In this document: positions 59,907-64,000 of the stretch, one piece after another
Numbering within the stretch: the stretch's first letter is position 1
Layout of the letters: every line of letters begins with the position of its first letter
Assembly (NCBI RefSeq): GCF_002994745.2
Contig: NC_037091.1
Span: 57,459,612 to 57,523,611, forward strand
Reading direction: 5' to 3'
Length of the DNA: 64,000 bases
Source: Rosa chinensis
Taxonomy: Eukaryota; Streptophyta; Magnoliopsida; Rosales; Rosaceae
Translations under genes and position numbers: made by a program
The notes under the pieces: model-generated
The model's input: the letters and a program-made list of their open reading frames with translations, nothing else
Databases searched by the model: none
What the model was told of the DNA's origin: nothing

Positions 59907-61418
59907 TATGAAGAAATATGGAAAACAAGGCGGGGATTCTCTACATTTGGCAATTTGGTAAAAAAAAAAAAAAGACTTTTCTTTACATCTGAAAGTTCTT
60001 CCATTCTGACTATATGCAAAGCTGGAATTTTCAATTTAGCCAGATGGGAGATTCAAAGAAGCTTTAGCAATTATATAAAGCTGGATTGTTCTTGAATTTC
60101 TCCTTCCCAAAATTAAGTTTCATCCGTTGATCTGATCTCATAAAATTCTTTTCGAAAAACATTTAATCTCATACAGTTCGAGCTCATTGCTTGGCTGTAG
60201 TTTGACTATTGGATGTATCCCACTGGGATTATTCATTGGGAATTTCATAAAGACCAAAACTCAGTTCTCTCCAACCTTTTGTTGGATGTTCCCAATTCAT
60301 TTTTGTTTTTTTTCAATCCGATTCCTCCTGACATAAGCCAGAGAAGCAAGTTTACCATTTTCTTCACTCTCTCAATTGAAAGGACAACGTTCTTGGTATT
60401 CGTCCATTTTAAAAGGGCCAAATCCCAATTCTCTTCCACCCAGCCTGCGTGGACCATTCCCAGTTGGATCTCAGTTCGAAACTTTATTCGTTCTTTTCAT
60501 TTGTTTTTTTTTTTTGAAGTAATTTTTTCATTTGTTTTTTGAACAGAGATAACGTAGTTGTGATTGTTTTAACAAAGAAAAAATAAGAAATGACATGGAC
60601 CAATTAGAGTGGTACATCACATATGCCACGTGGAGTGACGGGAGTACTAAAAAATTTCTCTGATTCCACAATCAAATAACATTCATTTCTATCATTTTTA
60701 ATTATGAATAACTTTTTTTTATCAATTTAAAAGCGCTTATGGCTCTGAGAATTCATCCTAATAGGCTTATGGGCATTTCAAAGTGTTAGAATGATTCAAA
60801 AGAAGTTTCCACTTTGTGAGGACCATTGCAAGATTTTCAAGAGCTCCGGCCAAAACAGATCAACTTATTATTATTTTTTTGGTCAATGATTAACTTATTT
60901 GTTTTTTTTTTTTTTTTCAAAGGTGATCATCTGATTTGTTGATTCACATAATATTTTCATGAGTATGTACAAAACTAGCTCCCTTTTGAGAACCTTGACC
61001 TTGTTGTCGGATCTGGACTAGCTTTTATAGGAGATAGACAAACGATTTGGAGATGTATATCTGTGTTAAGTAAGAGAAAGAAAATTCTTCGTTTTCTTTT
61101 CCGGGGCTATGGTTGAAAGATAATGAAGGCGGCACTCTTATTAAGAAGGTTTCAGAGTCAATTATCTGGAATACTTTGATAGTCGACTAGTCTTAGCTAG
61201 TCCTGAATATAGGAATGCCCTTCCATGACGACAATATATACGCATGTGCTAGAAATGTAAAAAAACACCTTGCTATGAATGTAAAGTTTAATATTTTGAT
61301 TGAGTTGTGGATTTGTTCATTTTATTTTAAATATTTGAAATATATTTATTGTAGAGAAATAAATGTATTATTATGTTCAGATTGCAAATTAATTAGTTTT
61401 TTTTTTTAAATGCTGTCA
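59907..61418. other. Intergenic DNA, no gene seen
   Basis: AT-rich DNA. A short segment at about 60595-60662 (CCAATTAGAGTGG, then GCCACGTGGAGTG and TTTCTCT) resembles one half of the hAT-type MITE family, without a clear partner. Confidence 0.45.
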
Positions 61419-61455
61419 CTCTTACACACTGAAATCAGATTTCAGTGTGTAAGAG
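61419..61455. repeat. Perfect 37-bp palindrome
   Basis: CTCTTACACACTGAAATC, a central A, then its exact reverse complement: arms of 18 bases. Confidence 0.97.
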
Positions 61456-61766
61456 TATGCATGAAAATCCGTGTGAAATAGAGTTTATACATTTGCTACA
61501 GAAATCCGTGTGAAATAGAGTTGTTCACACGGACTGTGTTTCATTATGGTAATTTATATTTATGGAAAGATAGTGGGGCCCACGTCTAATATTCACACGG
61601 ACAACATATCTCACACGGGATGAGCATTACCCTCCCTCCAAATCACACGGTAACTCAATCTGTGCATGTACCGTGGGTAAAAGCCATCACACACTGAAAT
61701 CAGTATGAGAAAGTCTTACTACCCACTGATTAAAATCTGTGGGTAATTGTTGTTTTGCTAGTAGTG
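61419..61766. mobile_element. CACTA-type transposon terminus
   Basis: The sequence ends in GTTTTGCTAGTAGTG at 61766, the inverse of a CACTACTAGCAAAAC terminus typical of CACTA (En/Spm) elements. Before it lie short subterminal motifs in both orientations, as CACTA ends have: TACCCACTGATT / ATCTGTGGGTAATT, several TCACACGG copies and TTACACACTGAAATC. No matching left terminus or transposase was found in the window, so this is a solo end or a truncated copy; its left limit is arbitrary. Confidence 0.65.
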
Positions 61767-61862
61767 CAAATTGTAGCTTTCTTTTTCTTTTAGACTGAAA
61801 ACAAATTGTAGCTTGAAATATAACTGCAGGAGCTTCCTACGACTTTCGTGGTAAATATTGTT

Positions 61863-61863
61863 G

Positions 61864-61892
<29 letters not shown>
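61863..61892. repeat. (TA)n microsatellite
   Basis: Uninterrupted TA run of about 15 units. Confidence 0.95.
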
Positions 61893-61895
<3 letters not shown>

Positions 61896-62487
61896 AGCTA
61901 CTGCAGTAATGTAGCTAACACATGCCTGAAATCTCCTAGTTGATCCAGATCACGCAGGACCAGTTTGGTAAGAACTGGTGCGTACTAATTTGAGCTCATC
62001 CATTTTGTTTGCCCGCTCATAATGTATTTTCTACTGCACTTTAACTGGGTAGAAGTCATATATATAAATTAAACATAATAAATTGAGAACAAACTAAGAT
62101 AATAAGACTTTACTCAATTTGCACCTGATTGGACCAGACAATCAGTAATGTTATAGCACCGTAAAATGATTATTAAAACTTGCGTTCCTAAAGACTCGCT
62201 TCACCCAAATTTTCAAAGAGAATTTGCAAAACAAGTTGATGTTCTTGTGGTAGGCCTCAAGCATGCTCTAGGACGTCAGATGAGACATTCTCATCTTCTA
62301 TTCCTTATAGAAGAGGCCTAGTGATTTTTGTAGTAATAATCCCTCATTGTCCTAGTTAAAAGAGTCGGTTAATTAGTGGGAGTTCTTTTATTTATTTATT
62401 TCTTGAACAGAAGTGGGAGACTGGGAGTTGCTTTAATAAGACTGTGTAAGAGGATAACCTTGGTAAATGTGCTTTCTTGCATCATCA
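61893..62487. other. Intergenic DNA, no gene seen
   Basis: Nothing recognised. Confidence 0.5.
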
Positions 62488-62760
62488 GCCCAGAATTCTT
62501 GGGTTCTTTAGCAATCAAACTTGACCGTGGCTACTGTTCGATATGAGCCAATATAATTTCCATTCCAGTGTACTGCTGCATCTGGAAACTGCCTTTATCT
62601 CGCACCATTGAAAGTGGCGGGGTGCCTCACCGGTGCCCAGAATTCTTGGGTTCTTTAGCAATCAAATTTGACCGTGGCTACTGTTCGATATGAGCTAATA
62701 TAATTTCCATTCCAGTATACTACTGCATCTGGAAACTGCCTTTAGGTCGCACAATTGAAA
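62488..62760. repeat. Tandem duplication, about 147-bp unit
   Basis: GCCCAGAATTCTTGGGTTCT starts copies at 62488 and 62635. They stay alike through TTGACCGTGGCTACTG and CATCTGGAAACTGCCTTTA, with five or so substitutions over 125 bases. Confidence 0.95.
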
Positions 62761-63245
62761 GATGATGCAACACCCACGAAGCCATAGTTTCTAAAATGTC
62801 ACCGTTGTTGAAAAACAGATGGCGGAGAGTATTTGACTGTTCTCTACATTACATTTCTAGTCAATAGTTTTAAAACCATATGTCGCTAGGTGTAATCAAG
62901 GTCATAACTAAAAGCATCAAAACTGATCTCATTCATCTAATCTGAGTAGCGTATGCTTGCAGCTCCTTCAATTAAATTCATGATTTGTTTTAATTTCACA
63001 TTAAAAAAAAATCGATTAATATCCTTTATTAAAGACATGAATACCTAGAAGGCTAGATCCCATATCAATGTGAGATGTAATGAGTGCGTGATTGATGTTG
63101 AAATGACTAGAAGATTTGCTGAGAGGAAAGATGGAGGTGCTGAGCTTCAATAGCCATGATAGGCTCTCATCATCTCTCTCAGTTTTTTTTTTTTCCTAGA
63201 TTTTTCAGAGGGTAAAATAGGATTTCAAAATTTTCAAAAAATATG
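62761..63245. other. Intergenic DNA, no gene seen
   Basis: Nothing recognised. Confidence 0.5.
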
Positions 63246-63500
63246 GAGGTTTAAATACTAAATATGGAGGTATGTATGAATAGAAGCATTCAAAAAAATT
63301 TAAAGGCTCCGGAAAAAAAAAAAATCAAAGAATAGTACCAAATTAATGATCAAATTTTACAAAAGAAGAGGAGGTTTAAATATTAAATATGCAGGTATGA
63401 ATAGAACTATAGAAGCATTCAAAAAAATTTCGAGGCCCCGGAAAAAAAAAAATTAAAATTTCAAAGAATAGTACCAAATGATCAAAACTTTACAAAAGAA
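63246..63500. repeat. Tandem duplication of a MULE-type terminus
   Basis: Two copies (63246-63370 and 63371-about 63500) share GAGGTTTAAATAYTAAATAT, GGTATGAATAGAA or its variant, AGAAGCATTCAAAAAAATTT and CAAAGAATAGTACCAAAT. The GAATAGAAGC core resembles the right end of the element at 14149-15212, but no inverted partner was found nearby. Confidence 0.75.
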
Positions 63501-64000
63501 GAAGAAATCAGTATCGACCCAATTTTAAAGTATCACTAAATATAACTCGTCTTGCATTTTTAGATGCAAAGGTACTAATCCAATTTACATAATCAAGTTT
63601 TCCAACCATATCTTTTTCATTAAATTTACAATGAATTCATTACAATTACAATCATATCAAGAAAGCCTCAAGCATATAGCAAAAAACTAAATAGTACTTG
63701 TATTGAATGGATGCCAGAGCATTAGAAACAAAAATAGAGAAGGAAAAAGCTAAAATTGCTTCAAAATGTAAAAGAAAGAGCTTCAAACATCTTATCTTTT
63801 TGCCTTTCTAAAAGATAAAATATAAATTCAACTCTTCAATTCCTAAATTCAACTTTTTCAACTGACCCTCTCCTAAACTCCTAGTCGCCTTCTGCCCTTC
63901 TCCTTCTTGGTTTTGATCTCCTACTCTCCTTCTCCTTTCTCTTAATTTCCTTTTGATTTTGATTCCCGAAGTTGCAGATTGAATATTTGAATTCAAGTTT
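63501..64000. other. Intergenic DNA to the window end
   Basis: AT-rich with a pyrimidine-rich tract at about 63880-63950. The minus-strand frame at 63808-63996 is low-complexity and not recognised as a gene. Confidence 0.5.

Overview
This is a stretch of eudicot nuclear DNA. Genes are rich in introns with GT-AG borders, intergenic DNA is AT-rich, and it is full of small inverted-repeat transposons plus one degenerate Ty1/copia element. Protein resemblance suggests a rosid, most likely Rosaceae; that is an impression from the sequences, not a test.

Layout. 0.6-3.8 kb: a neprosin-domain (DUF239) secreted protein, + strand. 5.3-10.1 kb: decayed PPR pseudogene, MITEs and a MULE-like element carrying an ARMADILLO-REPEAT-ONLY fragment. 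11.0-13.5 kb: alpha/beta-hydrolase lipase, + strand. 14.1-20.0 kb: a Pack-MULE-like element with a VTT-domain fragment, a 45-bp tandem repeat, a retro-inserted LINE-like tail, and a 1.7-kb inverted-repeat element with two minisatellites. 20.5-23.2 kb: a TAA1/TAR-like tryptophan aminotransferase whose promoter carries two tandem hairpins. 24.1-28.3 kb: AP-1 mu adaptin, - strand. 29.4-35.8 kb: dead copia retrotransposon. 36.0-39.6 kb: LysM receptor-like kinase, - strand. 42.1-47.0 kb: two tandem class III peroxidases with a PHS1 exon remnant between them. 47.6-50.2 kb: intact PHS1 (POOR HOMOLOGOUS SYNAPSIS 1), - strand. 52.0-54.9 kb: anthranilate phosphoribosyltransferase-like protein, + strand. 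55.7-57.3 kb: CYP716-like cytochrome P450, - strand. 57.3-64 kb: gene-free, with a long-TIR element, a CACTA-type terminus and tandem duplications.

How the genes relate. They do not form an operon-like unit or one pathway. The order neprosin, lipase, TAA1-like, AP1M, PHS1, AnPRT-like recalls (from memory) two Arabidopsis chromosome 1 blocks, around At1g10710-At1g10750 and At1g70550-At1g70570, so the window probably keeps an ancestral order that Arabidopsis split after genome duplication. The peroxidases, LysM kinase and P450 look like insertions or lineage-specific additions. Nine complete gene models could be joined exon by exon with frame kept at every junction; exon coordinates are given in each entry. 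I did not find a convincing new multi-gene system. The most unusual items are the paired promoter hairpins, the gene-fragment-carrying MULE-like elements with 9-bp target duplications, and the partly deleted peroxidase-PHS1 segmental duplication.
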